Assembly: GCF_018362975.1 (NCBI RefSeq)
Contig: NZ_CP074371.1
Coordinates: 744,001 to 808,000, forward strand
Length of the DNA: 64,000 nt
Origin: Nocardia tengchongensis
Lineage (GTDB): Bacteria > Actinomycetota > Actinomycetes > Mycobacteriales > Mycobacteriaceae
Direction of reading: 5' to 3'
Shown here: positions 35,228 through 44,478 of the stretch, piece after piece
Numbering within the stretch: position 1 is the stretch's first letter
Layout: each line of letters starts with the position of its first letter
Notes under the pieces: generated by a model
Seen by the model: the letters and a program-made list of their open reading frames with translations, nothing else
Databases searched by the model: none
What the model was told of the DNA's origin: nothing
Made by a program: the position numbers and the translations under genes

Positions 35228-36102
35228 TACTTCTGCTCCTCGGCGAAAGCCTTGACGGCGGCCTGGTATTCGGCCTCGGACACGTCCAGGAAACGGGCCT
35301 TGAACTCGGCCCACGACTCGGGGGTCTTGGCGGCCTCGACGTAGTGGCGCTGGAACTTCTCGTCGCGGCCGTAGCCGCCGGCGAAGGTGAAGTGCGCGCC
35401 GCCGGGGGCCTCGACCACACCGTCGACCATCAGGCGGTTGAGGATGAGGGACTGCAGGGGAACGGTTTTCACCAGTTCCTCGGTCTCGACCAGGCGGTCG
35501 ACCGACAGGTAGCGCTTCTCGGCGGCGAGGGCGTACAGGTCGTCCATGTACGGGTCGATGCCGGTGTAGGCGGCATTGCCGTGCTTGTCACCCAGGTCCA
35601 GGTGCATGAACGCGGCGTCCAGGTTCAGCGCAGGCATGGCGATGAGGGTCTCGGTCTTGCCATCGGTCTGATAAGGCGACTGAACAGTCTTCAGCTCGCC
35701 CTCCCAGAAATCGACCACGGCAGAACCCAGTCCGGCGCGGATCGGCAGGAACGGCAGCCGGGCCGCGGCGGCCTGCAGGCCACACTTGACCATGCCTTCG
35801 TCCATCTCACGCACGGTGATCTCGCCACCGGTGCGCGCCTTGGCGAACCACGGATCGTAGAACGGCGCGGAGTCCAGGGACACGAAGCCGTAGTACGCCT
35901 TGCGCACCTTGCCCGCCGAGCACAGCAGACCCAGATCCGGACCACCGTAGGTGACCACGGTCAGATCCTTGATGTCCGAACGCAGGATGGCCCGGACGAA
36001 CGCCATCGGCTTGCGCCGGGAACCCCAGCCGCCGATGCCGATGGTCATGCCGCTGCGCAGCTCACCGACGACCTCGTCGAGGTTCATTCGCTTGTCGCGC
36101 AT
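35227..36102 (-). CDS. ipdA: IpdA, alpha subunit of the COCHEA-CoA ring hydrolase
   Basis: Protein of 291 aa of the CoA-transferase family I alpha type, orthologue of Rv3551. The family glycine-rich stretch GMTIGIGGWGSRRKPMAFVR is present, as are ITVREMDEGMVKCGLQAAAA and GGAHFTFAGGYGRDEKFQRH. It forms the IpdAB hydrolase with the next gene. The ATG at 36102 is chosen over the frame start at 36171, which overlaps echA20; it lies four bases past the echA20 stop. Confidence 0.92.
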   Translation of the reverse strand: MRDKRMNLDEVVGELRSGMTIGIGGWGSRRKPMAFVRAILRSDIKDLTVVTYGGPDLGLLCSAGKVRKAYYGFVSLDSAPFYDPWFAKARTGGEITVREMDEGMVKCGLQAAAARLPFLPIRAGLGSAVVDFWEGELKTVQSPYQTDGKTETLIAMPALNLDAAFMHLDLGDKHGNAAYTGIDPYMDDLYALAAEKRYLSVDRLVETEELVKTVPLQSLILNRLMVDGVVEAPGGAHFTFAGGYGRDEKFQRHYVEAAKTPESWAEFKARFLDVSEAEYQAAVKAFAEEQK

Positions 36103-36106
36103 GGCT

Positions 36107-36872
36107 TTACTTCCCCTTCTTCTGAGCGGCCAGGTCGTCGTCGAAGCGCGCCCGGATCTCGTCGGCCACACCGGCGAGGTTCAGCTCCATGGTGAAGCCC
36201 TGCTCGAAGCGGTAGGAGCGGTGCACGTCCTGCACGTCGATGCCGTTGAGCGCCTTCTTGGCGGCGCGGATCACGCGGCCGTCCTTGTTGGCGATGTTCT
36301 TGGCGACCTCCATGGCGGCGGCGTCCAGTTCGGGCGCGCGGCACCACCTTGAAGACCGAGCCGTAGTGGTGCAGCTGCTGCGCGGTGAGGGTGCCCGCGG
36401 TGTAGAACATGGTCCGCATCAGGTGCTGGGGGACCAGTCGCGACAGGTGGGTGGCCGCACCGAGCGCGCCGCGGTCGACCTCGGGGAGGCCGAAGGTCGC
36501 GTCGTCGGAGGCGATGATGACGTCGGAGTTGCCGACCAGGCCGATGCCGCCGCCGAGGCAGAAGCCGTTCACGGCGGTGACGACCGGGACCTCACAGTCG
36601 TAGATCGCGGCGAAGGCGGCGAAGCAGCCGTGGTTCGCGCGGATCAGGGCGGTGTGGCCGGTGTCGGCGTTCATCTCCTTGATGTCCACGCCGGCGTTGA
36701 AGCCGCGGCCCTCGGCGCGCAGCACCACGACCCGGGTCTCCGGGTTCTTACCGGCCTGGGTGACGGCGTCGGCCAGGGCGAACCAGCCGTCGGAAGGCAG
36801 AGCGTTGACCGGGGCGTAGTCGACAGTGACGACTTCGACGCCCTCGGTTTCGGTGTGACGGTTGATCCCCAT
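36107..36872 (-). CDS. echA20: EchA20, ring D hydrolase of the crotonase family, frameshifted near its end
   Basis: Crotonase-fold hydrolase, orthologue of Rv3550, which opens ring D of the HIP-CoA intermediate. The oxyanion-hole segments GRGFNAGVDIKEM and NGFCLGGGIGLVGNSDVIIA are intact, followed by FGLPEVDRGALGAATHLSRL. After VFKVVPRA the frame changes: the C-terminal ELDAAAMEVAKNIANKDGRV is in the next frame. Removing one base from the GGG at 36332-36334 (plus strand) gives 254 aa, the normal length. The ATG at 36872 fits the family start; ATGs at 36884 and 36902 are in frame, the last inside the KstR2 box. First gene of the ipd operon. Confidence 0.88.
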
Positions 36873-36897
36873 CGCGAGTCCCATCGTTGGCAAAACA

Positions 36898-36911
36898 AGC
36901 AAGTGCTTGGT
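36898..36911. promoter_or_regulatory. KstR2 operator, echA20-ipd operon / SDR divergent promoter
   Basis: AGCAAGTGCTTGGT matches AnCAAGnnCTTGnT at every fixed base. It is the only site in the 50-base gap between echA20 and the SDR gene at 36923, so it should repress both directions. KstR2 is released by HIP-CoA. Confidence 0.93.
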
Positions 36912-36922
36912 AGGTTAGCACG

Positions 36923-37717
36923 GTGGGAATCGAAGTAAACCTGTCCGGCTCGGTCGTCTTGGTCACCGGCGGTGTGCGCGGCGTCGGAGCCGGCATCAGC
37001 CGGGTCTTCCTCGACGCGGGCGCGACCGTGGTGGCCTGTGCCCGACGGCCCGGCGACACCCCCGTCGAGAGCAATGGCCGCACCATCGACTTCCTGCCGT
37101 GCGACGTGCGCGATACGGATTCGGTGCGCGGGCTCATCGAGACGATCGTCGAGAAGTACGGGCGCCTGGACACCGTGGTGAACAACGCCGGTGGCGCGCC
37201 CTTCGCCCTGGCCGCCGACGCCAGCGCCAACTTCCACTCGAAGATCGTGCAGCTGAACCTGCTCGCGCCGCTGCTGGTTTCGCAGATCGCCAACGAGGTC
37301 ATGCAGAAGCAGGACACCGGCGGCTCGATCGTGATGATCTCCAGCGTCTCCGGGCACCGGCCCTCCCCCGGCACCGCCGCCTACGGCGCGGCGAAAGCCG
37401 GTGTGGACAGCCTGGTCTCGTCGCTCGCGGTGGAATGGGCGCCCAAGGTGCGGATGAACTCCGTCATCTGCGGCCTGGTCAACACCGAGTCCTCGCACCT
37501 GCACTACGGCGACGAGGACGGCATCGCCTCGGTCAGCCGCACGGTTCCCATGCAGCGCATGGCGACCCCCGAGGACATCGGCCGCACGGCCGCCTTCCTG
37601 GCCTCCCCGCTCGCCTCGTATGTGACCGGCAGCGCGCTGCTGGTGCACGGCGGCGGCGAGAAGCCCGCCTTCCTCGAAGCTTCCACCGCAGACGTCCCCG
37701 CCGTCGCGGGCCACTAG
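36923..37717 (+). CDS. SDR-family oxidoreductase (Rv3549c-like)
   Basis: Short-chain dehydrogenase of 264 aa. The motifs VTGGVRGVGAG, NNAG, the SSVSG serine and YGAAKAG active site are intact. It corresponds to Rv3549c, divergent from echA20 as in M. tuberculosis, and is probably an oxidoreductase acting on HIP-CoA intermediates; the exact step is not assigned. The GTG start lies only 11 bases past the KstR2 box, with TAGGTT six bases upstream, so the message is probably leaderless. A second SDR follows 44 bases downstream. Confidence 0.83.
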   Translation: MGIEVNLSGSVVLVTGGVRGVGAGISRVFLDAGATVVACARRPGDTPVESNGRTIDFLPCDVRDTDSVRGLIETIVEKYGRLDTVVNNAGGAPFALAADASANFHSKIVQLNLLAPLLVSQIANEVMQKQDTGGSIVMISSVSGHRPSPGTAAYGAAKAGVDSLVSSLAVEWAPKVRMNSVICGLVNTESSHLHYGDEDGIASVSRTVPMQRMATPEDIGRTAAFLASPLASYVTGSALLVHGGGEKPAFLEASTADVPAVAGH

Positions 37718-37761
37718 ACCCACCGACTACGCAGCAACATCCACAAGCAGAGGTAATCGAT

Positions 37762-38676
37762 ATGACCGACAACAAGATCTGTGACGGCCGCGTCGTCATC
37801 GTCACCGGCGCCGGCCAGGGCATCGGCCGCGCCCACGCGCTGGCCTTCGCCGCCGCCGGAGCCAAGGTCGTCGTCAACGACCTCGGCGCTGAACTCGACG
37901 GCACCCCCAAGCCCGACTCCGGTGCCGCCAAGGTGGTCGAGGAAATCCGTGCCGCCGGTGGCGAGGCCGTCGTGAACGGCGACGACGTCTCCGACTGGGA
38001 GGGTGCGCGCCGCCTGGTCGCCACCGCCATCGAAACCTTCGGCGGCCTGGACGTATTGGTCAACAATGCCGGAATCGTCCGCGACCGCATGCTGGTCAAC
38101 CTCGGTGAGGACGAGTGGGACGCCGTCATCAAGGTGCACCTCAAGGGCCACTTCGCGCCCATGCGCCACGCCGCCGAATACTGGCGCAATGAGTCCAAGG
38201 CCGGCCGTCAGCCCGACGCTCGGGTCATCAACACCAGTTCCGGTGCGGGCCTGCTCGGTTCGGTCGGCCAGGGCAACTACTCCGCCGCCAAGGCGGGTAT
38301 CGCCGGCCTGACCATTACCGCCGCCGCCGAGTTCGCGCGCTACGGCATCACCGTGAACGCCATCGCCCCGGCCGCCCGCACCCGTATGACCGAAACCGTC
38401 TTCGCCGAGACCATGGCCGCCCCCGAGGACGGCGGCTTCGACGCCATGGCCCCGGAAAACGTCTCCCCCGTGGTGGTTTGGCTCGGCTCCGCCGACTCCG
38501 CCGCTGTCACCGGCCGCATGTTCGAGGTCGAGGCCGGCAAGGTCACCATCGTCGACGGCCACCGCCACGGTGCCTCCGTAGACCGCGGTGCCCGCTGGAA
38601 CCCCGCCGACCTCGGCCCCGCCGTCCGCGACCTGCTCGCCAAGTCCGTCACCCCGGAGCCCGTCTACGGCGCGTAA
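37762..38676 (+). CDS. SDR-family dehydrogenase with MFE-type extension (Rv3548c-like)
   Basis: Short-chain dehydrogenase of 304 aa, similar to the (3R)-hydroxyacyl-CoA dehydrogenase unit of MFE-2 and to Hsd4A in this window. Motifs seen are VTGAGQGIGRAHALAFAAAG, NNAGIVRDRMLVNL, INTSSGAGL and YSAAKAG. About 60 extra C-terminal residues follow the SDR core. It corresponds to Rv3548c and lies in the KstR2-controlled unit with the preceding SDR. The ATG at 37762 has AGAGG upstream; the longer frame from 37099 overlaps the first SDR. A strong terminator follows. Confidence 0.84.
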   Translation: MTDNKICDGRVVIVTGAGQGIGRAHALAFAAAGAKVVVNDLGAELDGTPKPDSGAAKVVEEIRAAGGEAVVNGDDVSDWEGARRLVATAIETFGGLDVLVNNAGIVRDRMLVNLGEDEWDAVIKVHLKGHFAPMRHAAEYWRNESKAGRQPDARVINTSSGAGLLGSVGQGNYSAAKAGIAGLTITAAAEFARYGITVNAIAPAARTRMTETVFAETMAAPEDGGFDAMAPENVSPVVVWLGSADSAAVTGRMFEVEAGKVTIVDGHRHGASVDRGARWNPADLGPAVRDLLAKSVTPEPVYGA

Positions 38677-38700
38677 TACGCACCGCCCGAGGCACTTCCA

Positions 38701-38741
38701 CCGCCGGTACCCAGCTCGATGGGTACCGGCGGTTCTGTTTT
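38701..38741 (+). terminator. Intrinsic terminator after the SDR pair
   Basis: CCGCCGGTACCCA (38701-38713) pairs over 13 bases with TGGGTACCGGCGG (38720-38732), followed by TTCTGTTTT. Confidence 0.88.
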
Positions 38742-38753
38742 CAGACCGGGCCG

Positions 38754-39586
38754 CTACTTCTTGCGGATACCCGACACCAGGGCGAAGAGGGTGTCCAGGA
38801 CCGGGGTCGGCGTCAGGCCGGTGGCGATGACCTGGATCTTTCCGGCGATCCCCGGGACGTAGCGGGCGCTGGACGCTTTGCGGTGAGCGCCTTTTCGACC
38901 TCCTTGACCACCGAACCCACGGGGGCGGCGATCTTGGGGACCTGCTGCGACATCTTGCGCAGGCCCGCGAGGTGCGCGGCGTAGAGGGTGCGCTGCTCGT
39001 CGGTCAGATGGGAGGTGGTGGCGTCGACCATGTCCGTCGCGCCGAACCAGAGGTCGGTGGCGATCGGGCCCGGCTCGATGAGGGAGGTGTGGATTCCCCA
39101 GGGGCGCAGTTCCACTCGCAGGGCGTCGACCAAACCCTCGAGGGCGAACTTGGACGAGTTGTAGGCGCCGGTGCCGGGGGTGGAGATGCGGCCGCTCAGC
39201 GACGAGATGAACACCACCCGGCCGCGGGTGGCGCGCAGCCGCGGGAGGACCGCCTGGGTGACAGCGACCGCGCCGAAGACGTTGACTTCGAACTGGTTTC
39301 GGAGCTCCTCCGGGGTGAGGAGTTCGACGGGCCCGTCGACGACGATGCCCGCGTTGTTGACCACGGCGGTCAGGTCGGCGGGCAGCACCGCGTCGAGCTC
39401 CGCGATCTGGTCGGGGTTGGTGACGTCGAGGACGATCGGGGTGATGGCGGGGTTCTGGGCGGTCAGCGCCTCGCCGTCGGACAGTTTGCGGACGCCCGCG
39501 TAAACGTGCCAGCCCTGCTGTGCCATCCGCAGGCAGATGGCTTTTCCGATACCGCGGGCCGCGCCGGTGACCAACACAGAATTCAT
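38754..39586 (-). CDS. SDR-family oxidoreductase, 3' end frameshifted
   Basis: Short-chain dehydrogenase, 277 aa if one base is restored. Motifs VTGAARGIGKAICLRMAQQG, NNAG, SSLSGRISTPGTGAYNSSKF (YxxxK) are intact. After EKALTAK the frame changes within about 38866-38885; the next frame reads SARYVPGIAGKIQVIATGLT and ends GIRKK at a TAG at 38754, the kind of C-terminus seen in this SDR group, whereas the printed frame ends at 38813 with low-complexity residues. The substrate is unknown. It diverges from the metallophosphoesterase gene with only 36 bases between starts, and no KstR or KstR2 box is present. Confidence 0.8.
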
Positions 39587-39622
39587 GTGGTCAGCCTAAT
39601 TCGAGCATGCCACCATGTGGCG

Positions 39623-40492
39623 ATGGGGAATGTCCTGATTGTCGGTGACCTGCACGGAAACGCCGAGCACGCGCTGAACCTGGTGCGGGTCGCAGCGCGC
39701 AACGACTGCGACAAGGTGTTCGCGGTCGGCGACTTCGGGGCCTGGGAGCACATGGCGTCCGGCCGGCGGTACTTCGACGTCGTGAACAAGGCGGCCAAGC
39801 GGGCCGGGGTGACCGTGTACTTCCTCGACGGCAATCACGACAAGACCTCGCTGCTGCACGAGCTCTACGCCGAGCAGCGCGACGACGAGGGCTTCCTGAT
39901 GTGCCGCAAACACCTTCGGTACGCGCCCGCGGGACACCGCTGGACCTGGGACGGCACCACCTTCGCCGCCTTCGGCGGGGCCCGCTCCACCGACAAGGGC
40001 CGGCGGCTGGCCTGGGAGGCGCGCAAGGCCGAACAGCTCCGCAAACGCCGCCGCTACGGCTCCTCCAAATCGGCGGACACCACGGGCACGCTGTGGTTCC
40101 CGGAGGAGGAGATGACCGACGACGAGCTGTCTGAGCTGCTCGCGGCCGACGGCTCGCCGGTGGACGTGCTGCTCACCCACGACAAACCCCGCGCCTCGCA
40201 GCCGAAGTGGAATCGCAAGGACAAGCCGGAGTGCTATCCCAACCAGGACCGCATCCAGACGGTGGTGCAGACCCTGCGGCCGGGCCTGCTCTTCCACGGC
40301 CACCTGCACGTCCGCTACACCGGCACCATCGCCGCCGGTGACGGGCACTGGACCCGGGTCGAGGGCCTGGCCTGCGATCCGGACGCCTCGCAGTATCTGG
40401 AGTACTCGACCGACCACACCTGGTACGTCCTGCAACTCCCCTGCGCCGCGGATGCGATGACCGAGTCCGAATCCCGTTCCCTACCCGCCTGA
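39623..40492 (+). CDS. Calcineurin-like metallophosphoesterase
   Basis: Metallophosphoesterase of 289 aa. The five metal-binding motifs are in order: GDLHGN, GDFGAWEH, GNHD, THDK and GHLHVRY. The family includes phosphodiesterases and nucleic-acid phosphatases; the substrate cannot be assigned. A basic insert (LAWEARKAEQLRKRRRYGSS) follows the third motif. The ATG at 39623 gives MGNVLIVGDLHGN, starting right at the first strand, so the longer upstream frame is not used. Its last 12 bases overlap the convergent permease gene. Confidence 0.84.
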   Translation: MGNVLIVGDLHGNAEHALNLVRVAARNDCDKVFAVGDFGAWEHMASGRRYFDVVNKAAKRAGVTVYFLDGNHDKTSLLHELYAEQRDDEGFLMCRKHLRYAPAGHRWTWDGTTFAAFGGARSTDKGRRLAWEARKAEQLRKRRRYGSSKSADTTGTLWFPEEEMTDDELSELLAADGSPVDVLLTHDKPRASQPKWNRKDKPECYPNQDRIQTVVQTLRPGLLFHGHLHVRYTGTIAAGDGHWTRVEGLACDPDASQYLEYSTDHTWYVLQLPCAADAMTESESRSLPA

Positions 40493-41860
40493 TTCGTCGT
40501 ACGAGGAGGTGCCCTCGTCGAGCAGCGGCTCCTCCCCCTTGAAATGCGCGGGGGCGAACACACGCAGCACGTGATAGCCGGTGATGACGACCAGCGTGCC
40601 CAGCGCGATGCCGCTCAGGGTGAAGGTGTCGGTGAACTTCATGCTCACGTTGCCGATACCGATGATCAGGCCCGCCGCCGCAGGCACCAGGTTCAGCGGA
40701 TTGCGCAGATCGACCCGGGCATTGGTCCAGATCTGCGCCCCCAGTAGGCCTATCATGCCGTAGAGGATGACGGTGATCCCGCCGAGCACGCCGCCGGGAA
40801 TGGCCGCCACGATCGCGCCGAACTTGGGGCACAGGCCGAACAGCAGCGCGAAGAACGCGGCGGCCCAGTAGGCGGCCGTCGAGTACACGCGGGTGGCGGC
40901 CATGACGCCGATGTTCTCGGAGTAGGTGGTGTTGGGCGGGCCGCCGACCGCGGTGGACAGCATGGACGCCGCGCCGTCGGCGGCGATGGCGGCGCCCAGC
41001 TTGTCGTCCAGGTCGCTGCCGGTCATCTCGCCGACCGCCTTCACGTGCCCGGCGTTCTCGGCGACCAGCGCGATCACCACCGGCAGCGCGACCAGCACCG
41101 CCGACCATTGGAAGGCCGGGGCATGGAAGCTGGGCAGGCCGATCCAATCCGCCTGCGCCACCCGGGACAGGTCGAGCCGCCAATGGTCGGTGACGGTGCC
41201 GCTGCCGTCGGCCGAGTGGATCCGCCCGAACACCCGGTCCAGCACCCAGGACAGGCCGTAGCCGAAGACCAGGCCCAGGAAGATGGCGATGCGCGAGAAG
41301 AATCCGCGCAGGCCCACCACCGCCAGGCCGGTGAACAGCATGACCAGCAGCGCGGTCCACTGGTCCTGCGGCCAGTAGGTCGCGGCGGTAACCGGGGCCA
41401 GGTTGAAGCCGATGAGCATGACCACCGCGCCGGTCACCACGGGCGGCATGGCGGCGTGAATGATGCGCGCGCCGAAACGCTGTACGGCCAAACCGATCAG
41501 GAACAGCGCCGCGCCCACCACCAGGCAGGCTCCGGTAACCGTCGCGCTGTTGCCGCCCTGCGCCCGGATCACGGCCGCCACGCCCACGAAGGACAGCGAG
41601 CAGCCCAGATAGCTGGGCACCCGGCCGCGAGTGGCCAGCAGGAACAGGGCGGTCGCGACGCCGGACATCATGATGGCGAGGTTGGGGTCGAGGCCCATCA
41701 GGACCGGCGCGACGAAGCTCGCGCCGAACATGGCGACCACGTGCTGGGCGCCCAGGCCGAAGGTCCGCGGCCACGACAGCCGCTCGTCGGGCCGCACCAC
41801 GGCCCCGGGCGCGGGCGTGCGCCCGTCGCCGTGCATCGTCCAGCGGACACCCAAATCCAT
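40481..41860 (-). CDS. NCS2-family uracil/xanthine permease
   Basis: Nucleobase:cation symporter-2 permease of 459 aa with about 12-14 hydrophobic segments. Landmarks are FGLGAQHVVAMFGASFVAPV at the N-terminus, AENAGHVKAVGEMTGSDLDD with the conserved Glu-Asn, the GGPPNTTYSENIGVMAATRV signature, and GGVLGGITVILYGMIGLLGA. It resembles UraA/PyrP uracil permeases more than purine types, but the substrate is inferred. The ATG at 41860 has GGGAGAAAG upstream; the frame extends to 41920 without similarity. Not part of the sterol regulon. Confidence 0.87.
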   Translation of the reverse strand: MDLGVRWTMHGDGRTPAPGAVVRPDERLSWPRTFGLGAQHVVAMFGASFVAPVLMGLDPNLAIMMSGVATALFLLATRGRVPSYLGCSLSFVGVAAVIRAQGGNSATVTGACLVVGAALFLIGLAVQRFGARIIHAAMPPVVTGAVVMLIGFNLAPVTAATYWPQDQWTALLVMLFTGLAVVGLRGFFSRIAIFLGLVFGYGLSWVLDRVFGRIHSADGSGTVTDHWRLDLSRVAQADWIGLPSFHAPAFQWSAVLVALPVVIALVAENAGHVKAVGEMTGSDLDDKLGAAIAADGAASMLSTAVGGPPNTTYSENIGVMAATRVYSTAAYWAAAFFALLFGLCPKFGAIVAAIPGGVLGGITVILYGMIGLLGAQIWTNARVDLRNPLNLVPAAAGLIIGIGNVSMKFTDTFTLSGIALGTLVVITGYHVLRVFAPAHFKGEEPLLDEGTSSYDESGG

Positions 41861-42044
41861 GAATTGCCCGCTTTCTCCCGAAGGCCTGAAATACGTCCGC
41901 GGCCATCCTAATCCGAGCAAACTTGCAGCTCACACCCCTGCTCGACCCGGTCTATTGCCGACCGTCAGGGCTTCAAGATCATTGCCAGGCGAATGACGAG
42001 GCCGCATCCACCCCGGAGACAATGCCCCGCAACCTTCGAGCCTG

Positions 42045-42452
42045 TCAATCCATCCCGTAGCGCCGCCGGATGGCGCACGGCAGCGCATACGGGTTCGGGG
42101 CATCCGCACAGCCGGCGTCGGAAATATTCCGCGGCACACAGATATTCGACGCCTCCGAGGCGGAGGCTAGCAGTCGGCGCACTGCGTCCGCCACCGCCGC
42201 ATCATCGCTCAGCTCCCGGCGCAGCGCGGCGGCCCGCTCCAGCGCGCGGATCCGAGCCCGCTCGTGCGCGGTCGAAACCGACTGTGCCATACCGGCATCC
42301 GGTAGCGCGAGCGCGGTGATCCGCCCGTCCGCGGCCACCTCGATCCGCACCTGGTCCACCACGGCGCGAGCGCGCACCCGCTCCACCGCGTCCTGGACGC
42401 GGCGGGCCGCGCGTGCCACCTTCTCGAACCGGGCCTCCACCGAATTCGGCAT
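42045..42452 (-). CDS. YbaB/EbfC-like small protein
   Basis: Protein of 135 aa. Residues 1-55 are helical and basic (RFEKVARAARRVQDAVERVR) and run into VRIEVAADGRITALALPD, the beta-strand segment typical of YbaB/EbfC nucleoid-associated proteins. Such YbaB-like proteins are frequent and diverged in Nocardia, often beside secretion or hypothetical genes. The C-terminal 35 residues, with two cysteines, are not family-like. Function here unknown. The preceding 184-base gap after the permease start holds nothing recognisable. Confidence 0.6.
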   Translation of the reverse strand: MPNSVEARFEKVARAARRVQDAVERVRARAVVDQVRIEVAADGRITALALPDAGMAQSVSTAHERARIRALERAAALRRELSDDAAVADAVRRLLASASEASNICVPRNISDAGCADAPNPYALPCAIRRRYGMD

Positions 42453-42514
42453 GCGAGAAGCCTAGGAGGACACACCGAGATGCCGTGCGGCATCGGAAAC
42501 TTCGCGCACCGGCG

Positions 42515-44345
42515 TCAGGGCTGGACGCGAATCCGCTGCATCATGTCGTGATCGGCGTGATCGAGATTGTGGCAGTGCCAGACATAGCCGCGGATCTCCC
42601 CGGGTTCGGCCATGCCATCCGTCATCTCGTCGTCCGAGCCCGGCGATACTGCCACCGCGCCGGGCGGCACCGGAATCACCGCGTCGGGATCGAATCCGAG
42701 CTCCGCCACCGCAGGCCACCGCACCAGCACCCGGGTGATGGTGTCGGTCGGGCACTCGACGGTGTCCTTCCAGCCGGCTTCCCACGGCGGCGGCCCCTGT
42801 TCGGGACCGAGGGCGAAGGCGTCGGCCGAGGGCGCCCAGCGAATGCCGAACCTCGGCGGATGGTTCGCGGCGAAGTAGGCCGAGGTCAGGATGGGCTGGC
42901 GGCCGATCACCCGCAGCCGCGCGAGATGCAGGTGGATGGGGTGGTCGAACGGTGTGGTGTTGACGATGTCCCACTGCTCGACGGTCCCGGCCCGGGCCAG
43001 GTCGATGTCCGAGCTCAGGAAGGCCAGGTTGTTCAGCGACATCATGGTGGAGAAGGGCACCGGCCGGGAGGTGTCGTTGAGGCCCATCAGCGTCACGGTC
43101 CGCACCGAGTCCGGCCGCGGGGGCGGTTCCAGCGGGTCGGGGTGGCCGGGCCCGTCGCGCAGCACGGGTGGCAGTTCGGCGGCCGGTCCGTCGCCCGCGC
43201 CGGTGAAGCGCATGACCGAGCGCAGTTCGGGGGCCATGAACACGGTGTTTCCGAGATCGTTGAGGGCGGTATTGACGAGGTCGACGGTCTCGCCGTCGCG
43301 GATCCCGCGGAAGTCGACGAGCAGGTCCACCCGCTCCCCCGGGCTCACCCGTACCCACGGCGCGGTCGCCGGTGCGTCGAGCAGTCCCAGGTCGCCGCCG
43401 ATGACGAAGAACGGCTGGGCATTGGAGAACTCGAAAATGTAGGGGCGCGAGTTGGATCCGTTGAGCAGCCGGAACCGGTAAAGCGTGCGCCGCACCTCGA
43501 GTCGCGGCCACGCCACCCCGTTCACGCAGCAGACGTCGCCGAGCTGCCCGGATTGGTTGTAGCCCTGCGGAATATAGGTGGCGACCATGGGTTGCACGCT
43601 GCCGTCGGCATCGAAGGTGCGGTCCTGCACGATGAGCGGGATCTCGAATTCGCCGCTGGGCAGTCCGAGCGGGTTGTCGGCGCGGCCGGTGTCGAATTCG
43701 TCGCGCAGGTAATAATTCCGGCCAGTCCGGCCTGGATGTCCAGTCTGGTTAACCCCATGGCGTGGTCGTGATACCAGAGCGTGGCCGCCTCCTGCCGGTT
43801 CCCGTAGGCGAAGCTGGGGCCGCCGCCATTACGCCAGCCGATCAGCGGATGCCCGTCGGCGTCGGGAGAATTCGCGCCGCCGTGCAGATGCACGGTGAAC
43901 CGCGGATCGGTGCGGTCCTCCTCGGTGACGCCGTGCATGGTGACGTCCACGTGCGGGGCCAGCACGTGGGGACCCAGCTCGTTGCGAAAACCGATGCGTG
44001 GCAACCGGTCCCGGAACGCTTCGAGGTTCGGCCCGAGGACCGGCCGCTCGAATCCCCAGCTCCGGGTTTCCGGCAGGTCGCGGTGGTAGCGATGGACTCC
44101 GGAGGTGGCGGCCAATTCTCCTGTCGCCGCGCGGGTTTCCGGGATGGGCAGCTCGTCGACGAAGGGCTGCAGCGGCGGCGAGTGATAGTTGAACGGCGTC
44201 AGCGAGGGGGCCGGAATCGCCGGAACCGGCACCGGCGGTGGCGGCAGGGGTGACGGTTCGGCCGCGGCCGAGGCCAGGTAGCCCATGCCCGCGATACCGA
44301 AGGCTCCCAACAGGAACCCCTTCTCGGCAGGTTCTCGTTCGCCAT
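42515..44345 (-). CDS. Tat-exported multicopper oxidase, two frameshifts
   Basis: Three-domain multicopper oxidase, about 610 aa after two one-base repairs. The true start MANENLPRRGFLLGAFGIAG has a twin-arginine signal, visible only if one base is restored at the CCCC of 44317-44320. A second missing base near 43713-43716 separates QAGLAGI from YYLRDEFDTGRADNP. All copper motifs are present: HLHGG, LWYHDHAMG, HPIHLH and HCHNLDHADHDMM. It resembles CotA/bilirubin-oxidase-like enzymes. The product is predicted extracellular, oxidising phenols or metal ions. No sterol link is evident. Confidence 0.85.
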
Positions 44346-44423
44346 CGCGTTCAACCCCCGGACCAGCCCGACTGTCAACCGGTCCATCGTCCGCCCGAAG
44401 CGGACACTTCGGACCTGGAACGC

Positions 44424-44460
44424 CGAAAGCCGCACACCGTAATCCGGTGTGCGGCTTTCG
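44424..44460. terminator. Hairpin between fadA6 and the multicopper oxidase gene
   Basis: CGAAAGCCGCACACC and GGTGTGCGGCTTTCG form a perfect 15-base stem with a seven-base loop, 18 bases past the fadA6 stop. T residues flank it only on the fadA6 side. Confidence 0.65.
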
Positions 44461-44478
44461 AAAAGGTAAAGGTCCGGA

